64,000 bases of DNA from Mesorhizobium carmichaelinearum (lineage in GTDB: Bacteria > Pseudomonadota > Alphaproteobacteria > Rhizobiales > Rhizobiaceae): NCBI RefSeq assembly GCF_900199455.1, contig NZ_FZQR01000002.1, positions 310,001 to 374,000 of the forward strand, given 5' to 3'. Shown in pieces: positions 33,899-42,546 of this stretch. The notes below the pieces were generated by a model that saw only the letters and a list, made by a program, of their open reading frames with translations, was not told where the DNA came from and did no database searches. Position 1 is the stretch's first letter, and each line of letters begins with the position of its first letter. A program made the position numbers and the translations under genes.

Positions 33899-34042
33899 GG
33901 GAAGACACCTTGATGAGGACGAGCGTTGCCGCTCCGGTGCCGCTCAGCATGGAACTGCTTCGCCGCCCTGGGAAGGAATTCTGTTTTGCAAAACCGGCAC
34001 TGCTGAGCATTTTCATCGGCGTGATGGCTTGCCCATCAAGCC

Positions 34043-34075
34043 GCATCATCCGCCTTCGCCGGCGGCGGATGATGC
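34043..34075. terminator. Stem-loop after the RND efflux operon
   Basis: A perfect 12-base stem, GCATCATCCGCC with GGCGGATGATGC, and a 9-base loop, 13 bases beyond the RND gene stop. No U-run is seen on either side. Confidence 0.65.
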
Positions 34076-34087
34076 GATGTAACCGCT

Positions 34088-37000
34088 CTATTCCGCGGCC
34101 AGGGCCAGTTGCGGCCGCTCGGTGGCCAACTCTGGTTCGGGCGCCTGCTCGCTACTCACCACCTTCTTCGGCTCGCGGCCGAAGAACAGGGCGTAGCCTG
34201 CCGGCAGCACCAGAATGGTCAGCACGGTGGCGACCACGATGCCGCCCATCATGGCATAGGCAAGCGGCCCCCAGAACACGGCGCGCGAGATCGGGATCAG
34301 CGCCAGCACCGCCGTCATCGCCGTCAGCACGATCGGTCGGAAACGGCGCACGGCCGAGCCAATGATGGCCTCGGAGCGTTCCATGCCTCTGGCGATGTCC
34401 TGGTCGATCTGGTCGACCAGGATGATCGAGTTGCGCATGATGATGCCGAGCAGCGCGATGACGCCGAGAATGGCGACGAAGCCGAACGGTGCGCCGCTGA
34501 TCAGGAGGGCGGCGGCGGCGCCGATGATGCCGAGCGGACCGGTGGCCAGCACCAGCATCGCCTTGCCGAAGTTCTGCAGCTGGATCATCAACAGCACGAC
34601 GATGATGGCCAGCATGATCGGCGCCTTGGCGGCGATGGACGCCTGGCTTTCGGCCGAATCCTCGGCACCGCCCTGGATCTCGATCTTGTAGCCGGGCGCC
34701 AGGCCGTCGCGCAGGCCCTGGATGTCCTTGTACATCTTGGTGACGACATCGTTGGACTGCACGCCGTCGGGCAGCGTCGCCCGCACGCTGATGGTCGGCA
34801 GGCGGTCGCGGCGCCACTCGATGCCTTGCTCCAGCACCGGCACCACCTTGGCCACCTGCGACAGCGGCACGAAGCCGCCGAAATCGGTCGGGATGTAGAC
34901 CGAGTCGACCGAGGACAGCAGGCTGCGGCTGGCGTCCGGCTCGCGGGCGACAATCGAGACCGTCTCTTCGCCGTCGCGGAAGTTATCGAGCGGCGCGCCG
35001 GACATGGTTGCCTGCAGCATCTGGCGGATGCGCTGTGAGGTGACGCCGAGCGCCCGGGCACGATCCTGGTCGATCACCAGCTTCATTGCCGGCACGGGTT
35101 CGAGCCAGTCGTCATGCACGGCGCCAAGCAGCGGGTTCTCCTGGAATTTCGCCTTCACCTGGTCGGCGATGCGGCGTACTTCCTGGCGATCGGGACCCAT
35201 GACGCGCATCTGCACCGGCCAGCCGGTCGGCGGGCCGAGGAACAGGCGATCGACCTTGGCGCGGATCGAGGGGAAATCCTCGGCCAGAACCGTGCGCAGC
35301 TTGACGATCAGCCGCTCGCGCGCCGGTTCGTCATTGGCCATCACCAGCATCTGGGCAAAGTTCGGATTGGTGAGCTGCTGATCGAGCGGCAGGAAGAAGC
35401 GCGGCGCGCCTTCGCCGATATAGGTGGCGATGAAGCGCTTGTCCTTGTCGTCCATCATCTTGGTTTCAAGCGCCTTGGCCTGCGCTTCGACCTCCTTGAT
35501 GCTGGTGCCTTCCGGCAGCCAGAGGTCGACCAGGATTTCCGGCCGTGACGATTGCGGGAAGAAGTTCTGCGGGATGAACTGGAATGCCCACAGGCTGGTG
35601 CCGAAAGTCACCAGCGTCATGACCAGGACGATGATGCGATGGCGCACCGCCCAACCGACGGTCGAGCGCAGCCGGCGATAGAAGCGCGTGTCGAAGGCAT
35701 CGTGATGGGTGCCGGCATGCTTGCGTTGCTTGAGGATCATGTGCCCAAGCCACGGCGTGAAATAGACCGCGACGAACCACGACACGATCAGCGCGATGCC
35801 GACGACATAGAACAGGGTGCGCACATATTCGCCGGCGGTCGAGGCAGCGAAGCCGACCGGGATGAAACCGGCGGTGGTGATCAGCGTGCCGGTCAGCATC
35901 GGGAAAGCCGTCGATGTATAAGCGAAGCTCGCCGCCTCGATCTTGACCAGCCCCTCCTCCAGCTTGCGCTCCATCATCTCGACGACGATCATGGCGTCGT
36001 CGACGAGCAGGCCGAGCGCGATGATCAGGGCGCCGAGCGAAATGCGCTGCAGGTCGATGCCGAGTTCGTACATGATGGCGAAGGTGGCGGCCAGGACCAG
36101 CGGAATGGCGATGGCGATGACCAGGCCCGAACGCCAGCCGATCGACAGGAACGAGACGACGAGCACGATCAGCAGTGCTTCACCGAGCGCATGCATGAAT
36201 TCGGCCACCGCATCGGTGACGACGCCCGGCTGGTCGGAAATCTGGTCGACCGACACGCCATAAGGCAGCGCCTCCTCGAAGCGCTTGTAGGTCGCCTCGA
36301 CATCCTTGCCGACATCGGTGACCTTGAAACCCTTGGCCATGACGACGCCAAGCTGCACGCTGTCATGACCGTTGAAGCGGTATTTGCGCTGGAAGGGATC
36401 TTCGAGCCCCGAGGTGACGGTGGCGATGTCGCCGAGCCGGGTGACCTGGCCGCCCGCACGCAGCCGCAATTCCCTGATGTCCGCGGCCTTGGTGACGTCG
36501 CCTTCGACCGAGATGCGCACCGAATTGACGCCGGTATCGACGGCACCGGCCGGATCGACATTGTTCTGGCCCTTGATGGCGTTCTGCAGGTCGGTCAGCG
36601 TCAGGCCGCGTTCGGCCAGCGCCTTGGACGAGACGTCGATATAGAGCTTTTCCGGCTGGTCGCCGATGATGACCGCCTTCTCGACGCCGGGCGTGGTCAA
36701 CAGCATATCGCGCGCCTGGATGGCGAATTTCTTCAACTCGGGATAGGAGAAGCCGTCGCCGCTGATCGAATGCAGGGTGATGAAGGTGTCGCCGAACTCG
36801 TCGTTGAAATAGGGGCCGAGCAGGCCTTGCGGCAGGTCGCCGGAGATGTCGCCGACCTTCTTGCGCACCTGATAGAAGGCGTCCGTCACCTCGGCGGCGT
36901 TGGTATCGCCCTTGATCTGCACGGTGATGATGGCACTGCCAGCGCGGGTGAAGGAGCGCACGAAGTCGAGATGCGGCGTTTCCTGCAGCTTGCGCTCGAT

Positions 37001-37228
37001 CTTGTTGACGACCTGGTCCTCCATCTCCTGGATCGAGGAACCCGGCCAGATCGCCTGCACAACCATGACCCGGAAGGTGAAGTCGGGGTCTTCCTTCTGG
37101 CCCATGCGCATCAGGCCGAGCGCACCGGCGATGATGATCAGCCCGAACAGGAAGCGCGCGATAGAGGGATGGCCGATGGCCCAGCGCGACAGGTTGAAGG
37201 GCCGCTTTTCTTCAGTGGAATTGGTCAT
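34088..37228 (-). CDS. RND efflux transporter permease (HAE-1/AcrB-like)
   Basis: A 1046-residue inner-membrane drug/proton antiporter. It has the two-fold repeat of six helices and large periplasmic loops typical of RND pumps. In helix 4 the doublet Asp-Asp of the proton relay is visible in LGLLVDDAMIVVEMMERK. TRAGSAIITVQIKGDT and WPGSSIQEMEDQVVNKIE are conserved early segments. It works with the membrane fusion protein gene upstream (37467-38609); an outer membrane channel gene is not in this window. It is controlled with it by the TetR gene. The substrate range is unknown. Confidence 0.9.
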   Translation of the reverse strand: MTNSTEEKRPFNLSRWAIGHPSIARFLFGLIIIAGALGLMRMGQKEDPDFTFRVMVVQAIWPGSSIQEMEDQVVNKIERKLQETPHLDFVRSFTRAGSAIITVQIKGDTNAAEVTDAFYQVRKKVGDISGDLPQGLLGPYFNDEFGDTFITLHSISGDGFSYPELKKFAIQARDMLLTTPGVEKAVIIGDQPEKLYIDVSSKALAERGLTLTDLQNAIKGQNNVDPAGAVDTGVNSVRISVEGDVTKAADIRELRLRAGGQVTRLGDIATVTSGLEDPFQRKYRFNGHDSVQLGVVMAKGFKVTDVGKDVEATYKRFEEALPYGVSVDQISDQPGVVTDAVAEFMHALGEALLIVLVVSFLSIGWRSGLVIAIAIPLVLAATFAIMYELGIDLQRISLGALIIALGLLVDDAMIVVEMMERKLEEGLVKIEAASFAYTSTAFPMLTGTLITTAGFIPVGFAASTAGEYVRTLFYVVGIALIVSWFVAVYFTPWLGHMILKQRKHAGTHHDAFDTRFYRRLRSTVGWAVRHRIIVLVMTLVTFGTSLWAFQFIPQNFFPQSSRPEILVDLWLPEGTSIKEVEAQAKALETKMMDDKDKRFIATYIGEGAPRFFLPLDQQLTNPNFAQMLVMANDEPARERLIVKLRTVLAEDFPSIRAKVDRLFLGPPTGWPVQMRVMGPDRQEVRRIADQVKAKFQENPLLGAVHDDWLEPVPAMKLVIDQDRARALGVTSQRIRQMLQATMSGAPLDNFRDGEETVSIVAREPDASRSLLSSVDSVYIPTDFGGFVPLSQVAKVVPVLEQGIEWRRDRLPTISVRATLPDGVQSNDVVTKMYKDIQGLRDGLAPGYKIEIQGGAEDSAESQASIAAKAPIMLAIIVVLLMIQLQNFGKAMLVLATGPLGIIGAAAALLISGAPFGFVAILGVIALLGIIMRNSIILVDQIDQDIARGMERSEAIIGSAVRRFRPIVLTAMTAVLALIPISRAVFWGPLAYAMMGGIVVATVLTILVLPAGYALFFGREPKKVVSSEQAPEPELATERPQLALAAE

Positions 37229-37466
37229 CGATACTCGTCCACTTTGCTTGTTACCGGCGCCTGATGCTTGGGAAAGCGCGGCGCGCGAAACGAAATCATC
37301 TTCGATCTGGCTTCCGGGCGGCGAGGCCTTCCAAGTGGAGAGACACTCATCGCGGTGGGACGCTAGGATCGATGCGGGGGTACATCGGGCCCTTGACGTC
37401 TCGACCTTCGGGGCGCTCGCCGCCCGGAAACCTGCGGCCGCGGGAACGCGCGGCCGACTATCTGTG

Positions 37467-38609
37467 TCAGCGCAGCCGGCTGGCGTCTTCGCCCTCAGCG
37501 GAGGCGGACTGCTGCGCCACGCCGCCGGCGAGCTTCACCTTCAGATTCTCGGTCATGAACTGCGTGCCGGCGGCGACCACGATATCGCCGGGCTTCAGTC
37601 CTTCGGCGACACGCACGCCATCGGCGGCGAACTCGGCGACCTTGACCGGGCGGGCATGAACAGTGTCGGCGCCACGATCGACGGTCCAGACGATCGCCTG
37701 GCTGTCCTGCTTCGCCAACGCGCTCAGCGGGATCGATACGAGTTGCTTTTCGTTGGCGGCCGAGGCCTCGATATTGGCGGTCATGCCGAGCAGCACGCGC
37801 GGATCGTTGGGCAGGCTGACACGGACGGCAAAGGTACGCGACTGCGTATCGGCGCTGCCGGCGACCTCGCGGACCTTGCCGTCGAGCGTCAGCGTGCTGT
37901 CGGACCAGAAGCCAGCCTTGACTGACTTGCCCGGCTTGAATTCAGCGACCTCCATTTCCGGCACCGCGATCAGCACTTCCTTTTCGCCGTCGACGGCGAC
38001 GGTGACCACCGGCGTGCCGGAGCCGACCACCTGGCCGACATCGGCATTGACCGCGGTGACGATGCCGTCCCGGTCGGCCTTGAGATCGGTATAGCCGACC
38101 TGGTTCTTGGCCTGGTCAAGCGACGAGCGGGCGGAGTCGCGCGTGGCAACCGCCTGGTCATAGGTCAGCGTCGCCTGTTCGAGCTGCGATTTCGGCGAAA
38201 AATTCTTGGCGAAAAGCTGTTCGGCGCGCTTGCGCGCAAGCTCCGTCGTCTCGACCTGCCGTTCGGCGGCATCAAGCGCTGCCTGCGCGCTCTTGACCGA
38301 GAGGTCGTAGTCGGTGGGATCGATGCGGGCGAGCACATCGCCCGGTGCCACATGCTGGCCGATGTCGACAAGGCGCTCGGTGATCTTGCCGTTGACGCGG
38401 AAAGCCAGGGCGCTTTCGGTGCGGGCACGCACCGAGCCGGAATAGGAGAGCATGCGGGTGTCATGCGCCTGGGCGATCTCGACGACCTTGACCGGGCGGA
38501 TGATGTCCTTGACTTCGGCTTTCTCCTGGCTGCAGCCGGCGAGAGCGAGCGCCGCAACGACCAGGCCCGCGACCGGCAACCGGCGGATAATGGAATTGGA
38601 CAAAGACAC
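37467..38609 (-). CDS. RND efflux membrane fusion lipoprotein (HlyD family)
   Basis: A 380-residue periplasmic adaptor. A lipoprotein signal with LAGC at residues 23-26 anchors it to the inner membrane. A barrel-sandwich and coiled-coil hairpin follow (KSAQAALDAAERQVETTELARKRAEQL and TLTYDQAVATRDSARSSLDQAKNQV), then the beta-barrel and a membrane-proximal domain. The GTG at 38609 is used, with GGGAG about 8 bases upstream. The 238-base gap to the RND gene contains nothing recognisable, which is long for this pair. Confidence 0.87.
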   Translation of the reverse strand: MSLSNSIIRRLPVAGLVVAALALAGCSQEKAEVKDIIRPVKVVEIAQAHDTRMLSYSGSVRARTESALAFRVNGKITERLVDIGQHVAPGDVLARIDPTDYDLSVKSAQAALDAAERQVETTELARKRAEQLFAKNFSPKSQLEQATLTYDQAVATRDSARSSLDQAKNQVGYTDLKADRDGIVTAVNADVGQVVGSGTPVVTVAVDGEKEVLIAVPEMEVAEFKPGKSVKAGFWSDSTLTLDGKVREVAGSADTQSRTFAVRVSLPNDPRVLLGMTANIEASAANEKQLVSIPLSALAKQDSQAIVWTVDRGADTVHARPVKVAEFAADGVRVAEGLKPGDIVVAAGTQFMTENLKVKLAGGVAQQSASAEGEDASRLR

Positions 38610-38663
38610 CTTGGCACTCCCGAACTGGAGATGAACTGTCGACCGGCGCCCGGCGGGCGGCGG

Positions 38664-39272
38664 CTATTTTTTCAGGGCCTTGATCGCATAATCGATAAGG
38701 TCGTCGGGCATCGCCCGGTTGGTCTTGGCAAGGCACTGCGCCACCATCTGCGGATGGCAAAGGATGATTGTAGCGGCGCCAAAGCAGCGTGAGGCGATCA
38801 CCGGATCCTGTTGCCTGAACTCACCGGCCTCGATGCCGTCGCGGATCACCTCGGCGAACAGATCGTGGATGCTGTCGACGTGCCTGTCGATGACGCCCCA
38901 GTCGCGTTCGAGCGCGACGATGACCATCTCATGAACCTTCTGCTCATCGAGCATGGTCTCGAGCGTCATCTTGTACTGCGCATGGATGTAGCGACGCAGC
39001 CGCTCCTCGGCGCTGATCGGCAGGTGCATGATCTCGTAGGCCATCTTGTAGCTGGCGCCGAGCATCCGGCCGCAGACCGCCTGGTGGATTTCGACCTTGG
39101 AGGCGAAGAAACGGTAGATGTTGGCCGGCGACATGCCGAGGTCGCGTGCAATGTCGGCAACATTGGTCTTGCCGTAGCCATAGTGCCGGAACAGACGCTC
39201 GGCGCAGTCGAGAATGCGCGTCACATTCTCCTGTCTGGCGGCATCGGCCACTATGTTGGCGGCTTCGGACAT
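38664..39272 (-). CDS. TetR-family regulator of the efflux operon
   Basis: A 202-residue regulator. The N-terminal helix-turn-helix reads TNVADIARDLGMSPANIYRFF; the C-terminal ligand-binding half is all-helical. The ATG at 39272 is used; an in-frame TTG at 39290 is an alternative. It is the first gene of the minus-strand order TetR, MFP, RND. A palindromic operator (39292-39313) overlaps its own promoter, so autorepression with release by an efflux substrate is likely, as in related systems. Confidence 0.88.
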   Translation of the reverse strand: MSEAANIVADAARQENVTRILDCAERLFRHYGYGKTNVADIARDLGMSPANIYRFFASKVEIHQAVCGRMLGASYKMAYEIMHLPISAEERLRRYIHAQYKMTLETMLDEQKVHEMVIVALERDWGVIDRHVDSIHDLFAEVIRDGIEAGEFRQQDPVIASRCFGAATIILCHPQMVAQCLAKTNRAMPDDLIDYAIKALKK

Positions 39273-39291
39273 GGCTCTTTCGTTTGACAAG

Positions 39292-39342
39292 TGACGAATT
39301 TCAATTTTCGTCAGTCGTAAATTGAAGAGGGCGGGATGTCAA
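39292..39342 (-). promoter_or_regulatory. TetR operator and promoter of the efflux operon
   Basis: On the minus strand a consensus TTGACA (39342-39337) and a weak TACGAC (39319-39314) are 17 bases apart. Directly after the -10, the inverted repeat TGACGAA-N8-TTCGTCA occupies 39292-39313. Bound TetR would block transcription start. The symmetry and position are seen; binding is inferred. Confidence 0.6.
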
Positions 39343-39651
39343 CGCGAAATCGACGTACGCGTATAATTGGTGACAGATGGTGACAGTGGGCGGGCGCGAC
39401 AACTGGCCTCGCGATTGGCGACCGGCTCCGGTGAGTTCGTCATCCTAGGGCGAAGCAAGGAGCGTAGCGACCCGGCGCAGACCTCCAAGGGCCATTCCGG
39501 GACTCCGGTCAAAGAATGTGGTTAATCAATGGTTTACGCCCCTAAGCGGTGAACCATTCTCAACCGTTGGAGCACGGCCGGGAGGTCGCGGATAGATCCT
39601 AGGGTTTCCGCAACGTCGCTTCGCGACTGCTCCACCGTAGGATGACGAAAG
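39343..39651. repeat. Intergenic region with a pair of inverted rhizobial-type repeat units
   Basis: About 310 bases without a gene. One repeat unit begins at 39436 with TTCGTCATCCTAGGG, and a second lies inverted at about 39595-39649 (minus-strand start TTCGTCATCCTA). Such units are, to my knowledge, frequent dispersed repeats in Mesorhizobium. They could serve as a terminator for the synthetase gene, whose stop is at 39652. Confidence 0.5.
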
Positions 39652-41292
39652 TTAGGTACCCTTCGCCATTTCCCGCAGCCGGAACTTTTGGATCTTGCCC
39701 GTCGATGTCTTCGGTATCTCCGCGAAAATCACCGCTTTCGGCACTTTGAAGCGGGCAAGCAGCGCGCGGCAGTGCTCGATGATCTCGGACTCGCTTGCCG
39801 TCTTGCCGGGCTTCAGCTCGACATAGGCAACCGGCACTTCGCCCCATTTGTCGTCTGCGCGGGCGACCACACCACAGGAGGCGACGGACGGGTGCTTGTA
39901 GAGCGCGTCCTCGACCTCGATCGAGGAGATGTTCTCGCCACCCGAGATGATGATGTCCTTGGAGCGGTCCTTGAGCTGGATGTAACCGTCGGGATGCATG
40001 ACGCCGAGATCGCCGGAATGGAACCAGCCGCCAGCGAAGGCTTCGTCGCTCGCCTTGCGGTTTTTCAGATAGCCCTTCATGACGATGTTGCCGCGGAACA
40101 TGACCTCGCCGATGGTCGCGCCGTCGGCCGGCGTCGTCTGCATCGTCTCGGGGTCCATGACGGTAAGCCCTTCGAGCGCGGCGTAGCGCACGCCTTGCCT
40201 TGCCTTCTTGGCGCTGCGCTCGCCCTTTGCGAGACTGTCCCATTCGCCGTGCCATTCGTTGACCACGGCAGGACCGTAGGTCTCGGTCAGGCCGTAGAGG
40301 TGGGTGACGGCAAAACCTGCATCGGCCATGCCCGACAGCACGGCTTCCGGCGGCGGCGCGGCCGCGGTGTTGAAGGTCACCGTCTGCGCGAACGCGCGCT
40401 TGTCCTCGTCCCGGGCGTTGATGAGCACCGACATCACGACCGGCGCGCCGCAGAGATGGGTGACGCCATGATCGGCGATGGCATCGTAGATCGGCTTCGG
40501 CCGCACCCAGCGCAGGCAGACATGGGTGCCGGCCTGGACGGCCAGCGTCCACGGAAAACACCAGCCATTGCAATGGAACATCGGCAGCGTCCAGAGATAG
40601 ACGGCGTGCTTGGCCATGCCGGCATGGATGGTGTTGGTATAGGCCATCAGGGCGGCACCGCGATGATGGTAGACGACGCCCTTGGGGTTGCCCGTCGTGC
40701 CTGAGGTGTAGTTGAGCGAGATGGCGTCCCATTCGTCGTCGGGCATCGACCAGGCGAAATCCTCGTCGCCGCCGGCAACAAAATCCTCGTAGTCGAGCGC
40801 GCCGACCCGCTCGCCCTTCGGATAGGGTGCGTCGGCGGCGTAATCGGGATCGTCATAGTCGATGACCAGCGGCTTGACCTTGGCCAGATCGAGCGCCTGC
40901 CGGACGACGCCCGAGAATTCGCGGTCGACGATCAGCACCTTGGTTTCGGCATGGTCGAGTTGGAAGGCTATGACCGCGGCATCGAGGCGGGTGTTGAGCG
41001 AATGCAACACCGCCTTGGTCATCGGCACACCGAAATGCGCCTCCAGCATGGGCGGCGTGTTGGACAGCATCACGGTAACCGTGTCGCCCTTGCCGATGCC
41101 ACGCTGTTGCAGCGCCGAGGCAAGCTTCAGCGAGCGGCGCCAGAAATCACGATAGGAGATGCGCTGGCGGCCGTGGATGATCGCGATGTGGCCAGGATAG
41201 GTCTTTGCCGCGCGCTCCAGATAGGTGAGCGGCGTCAGCGGCTGGTGGTTGGCCGCGTTCCTGTCGAGATCCTGTTCGTAAGGGTTGCCCAT
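39652..41292 (-). CDS. AMP-dependent acyl-CoA synthetase
   Basis: A 546-residue AMP-forming acyl-CoA synthetase. The P-loop YTSGTTGNPKG is at residues 195-205. YGLTETYGPAVV and the hinge region DRSKDIIISGGENISS follow, and the catalytic lysine is in TSTGKIQKF near the C-terminus. The sequence resembles medium-chain and (methylthio)propionyl-CoA-type ligases; the substrate cannot be fixed by eye. GGGAGGA precedes the ATG at 41292. It is divergent from the SorC-type regulator and lies near the methylthioribose genes, which makes a thio-acid substrate worth testing. Confidence 0.88.
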   Translation of the reverse strand: MGNPYEQDLDRNAANHQPLTPLTYLERAAKTYPGHIAIIHGRQRISYRDFWRRSLKLASALQQRGIGKGDTVTVMLSNTPPMLEAHFGVPMTKAVLHSLNTRLDAAVIAFQLDHAETKVLIVDREFSGVVRQALDLAKVKPLVIDYDDPDYAADAPYPKGERVGALDYEDFVAGGDEDFAWSMPDDEWDAISLNYTSGTTGNPKGVVYHHRGAALMAYTNTIHAGMAKHAVYLWTLPMFHCNGWCFPWTLAVQAGTHVCLRWVRPKPIYDAIADHGVTHLCGAPVVMSVLINARDEDKRAFAQTVTFNTAAAPPPEAVLSGMADAGFAVTHLYGLTETYGPAVVNEWHGEWDSLAKGERSAKKARQGVRYAALEGLTVMDPETMQTTPADGATIGEVMFRGNIVMKGYLKNRKASDEAFAGGWFHSGDLGVMHPDGYIQLKDRSKDIIISGGENISSIEVEDALYKHPSVASCGVVARADDKWGEVPVAYVELKPGKTASESEIIEHCRALLARFKVPKAVIFAEIPKTSTGKIQKFRLREMAKGT

Positions 41293-41494
41293 CCCGTCCT
41301 CCCCAAAGTCCTTTTCGAGCTTTCTAACCTTAGGTCTCGCGTCAGGCCATCCCCCTGAATGGCCGAAAATACTATGCTATCCAGGCTTTGTAGAATGGCG
41401 ATCCCGTATGCGCCTTGCCGAGAGGCGATCGCGCTCACACATCCAAATTTGACTTTTGTCGAGAGCCGTGACTAATGTCAGCCGAGGAGACGGC

Positions 41495-42460
41495 ATGGCG
41501 ATCCGACCGGCAGAACAAATCATTCACAAAGCCGCCTGGCTCTATTATGCGCATGGCCTGCGGCAGGACCAGGTTGCAAGCCAGCTTAACATTTCGCGCG
41601 CTTCGGTGGCGATGTATCTGCGCAAGGCGCGTGAGACCGGCATCGTCAACATCTCGACCTCGACCCAGCTGTTCACCGACGACGTGATGGCGCGCAAGCT
41701 CGAGGACGCCTTGAAACTCGACGCGGTGTGGATCGCGCCGGAGAACGGCCATATCCCGGACCCGTCGACAGACATCGCCGTGCTGGCGGCGAGCGTCTTT
41801 CTAGAACTGGTCAAGAAGGGCGACCGCATCGGCGTCGCCTGGGGCCGCACCGTCTACATGATCGCCGACATCATGTCCTATGCCGACCTGCAGGATGTCA
41901 CGGTGGTGCAGCTCTGCGGCAATCTCGGCGCGCCCTACTCCTACCGGCCCGACCAGTGCACCATGGAAATCGCCCGCCGGCTGAACGCCAAAGGGTTGAA
42001 CTTCTACGCGCCGTTGGTACTGTCGACGGAAGAGCTGGCGCGCGCGCTGCGCGCCGAGCCGGTGATCCGTGAACAGCTGGCCGGTATCAGTGATTGCAAT
42101 CTCGCGCTTTTTTCCGTCGGCACCGTCGATGCCGACAGCCATGTCGTCAAATGCGGCGCGCTGAACCCCGACGAAATGGCCGCGCTGCGCGGCATCGGTG
42201 CCGCGGGCGTCATCGCCGGACAGATCATCGACGCCAAAGGCGAGGCACTCGACTGCAGCTACAACCGCCGGGTCATTTCGGCTGAACTCGCTTCGCTCGG
42301 TGCCATCGAAAAACGCCTGATGGTGGTGCAGGAGGACAGCAAGTTCGAACCGCTGCTCGCAGCACTTGACGGCGGGCTTTGCACGCATCTGGTGGTCGGC
42401 GCGCGTATGGCGCAGCGGCTGCTCGATCATGCCGGAGCGGCGTCACAAAAAGCATCCTGA
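41495..42460 (+). CDS. SorC/DeoR-type sugar-binding transcriptional regulator
   Basis: A 321-residue regulator with an N-terminal helix-turn-helix (YYAHGLRQDQVASQLNISRASVAMYLRKARETGIV) and a large effector-binding domain of the SorC family, which senses sugar phosphates. The late motif GVIAGQIIDAKGEALDC and the TSDxN-like pocket residues are in place. The ATG at 41495 follows GAGGAGA; the open frame begins earlier without support. It sits upstream of an aldolase-SDR fusion gene on the same strand and is divergent from the acyl-CoA synthetase, so it probably controls both or the aldolase alone. Confidence 0.87.
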   Translation: MAIRPAEQIIHKAAWLYYAHGLRQDQVASQLNISRASVAMYLRKARETGIVNISTSTQLFTDDVMARKLEDALKLDAVWIAPENGHIPDPSTDIAVLAASVFLELVKKGDRIGVAWGRTVYMIADIMSYADLQDVTVVQLCGNLGAPYSYRPDQCTMEIARRLNAKGLNFYAPLVLSTEELARALRAEPVIREQLAGISDCNLALFSVGTVDADSHVVKCGALNPDEMAALRGIGAAGVIAGQIIDAKGEALDCSYNRRVISAELASLGAIEKRLMVVQEDSKFEPLLAALDGGLCTHLVVGARMAQRLLDHAGAASQKAS

Positions 42461-42546
42461 AAAGCAAACTTTCGCCGGCGCATTGTCATCAAGGCGTCGC
42501 GGCATTCCTGTTTCACCACCCAAGACAGCAACTGGACGAAGCGAAC

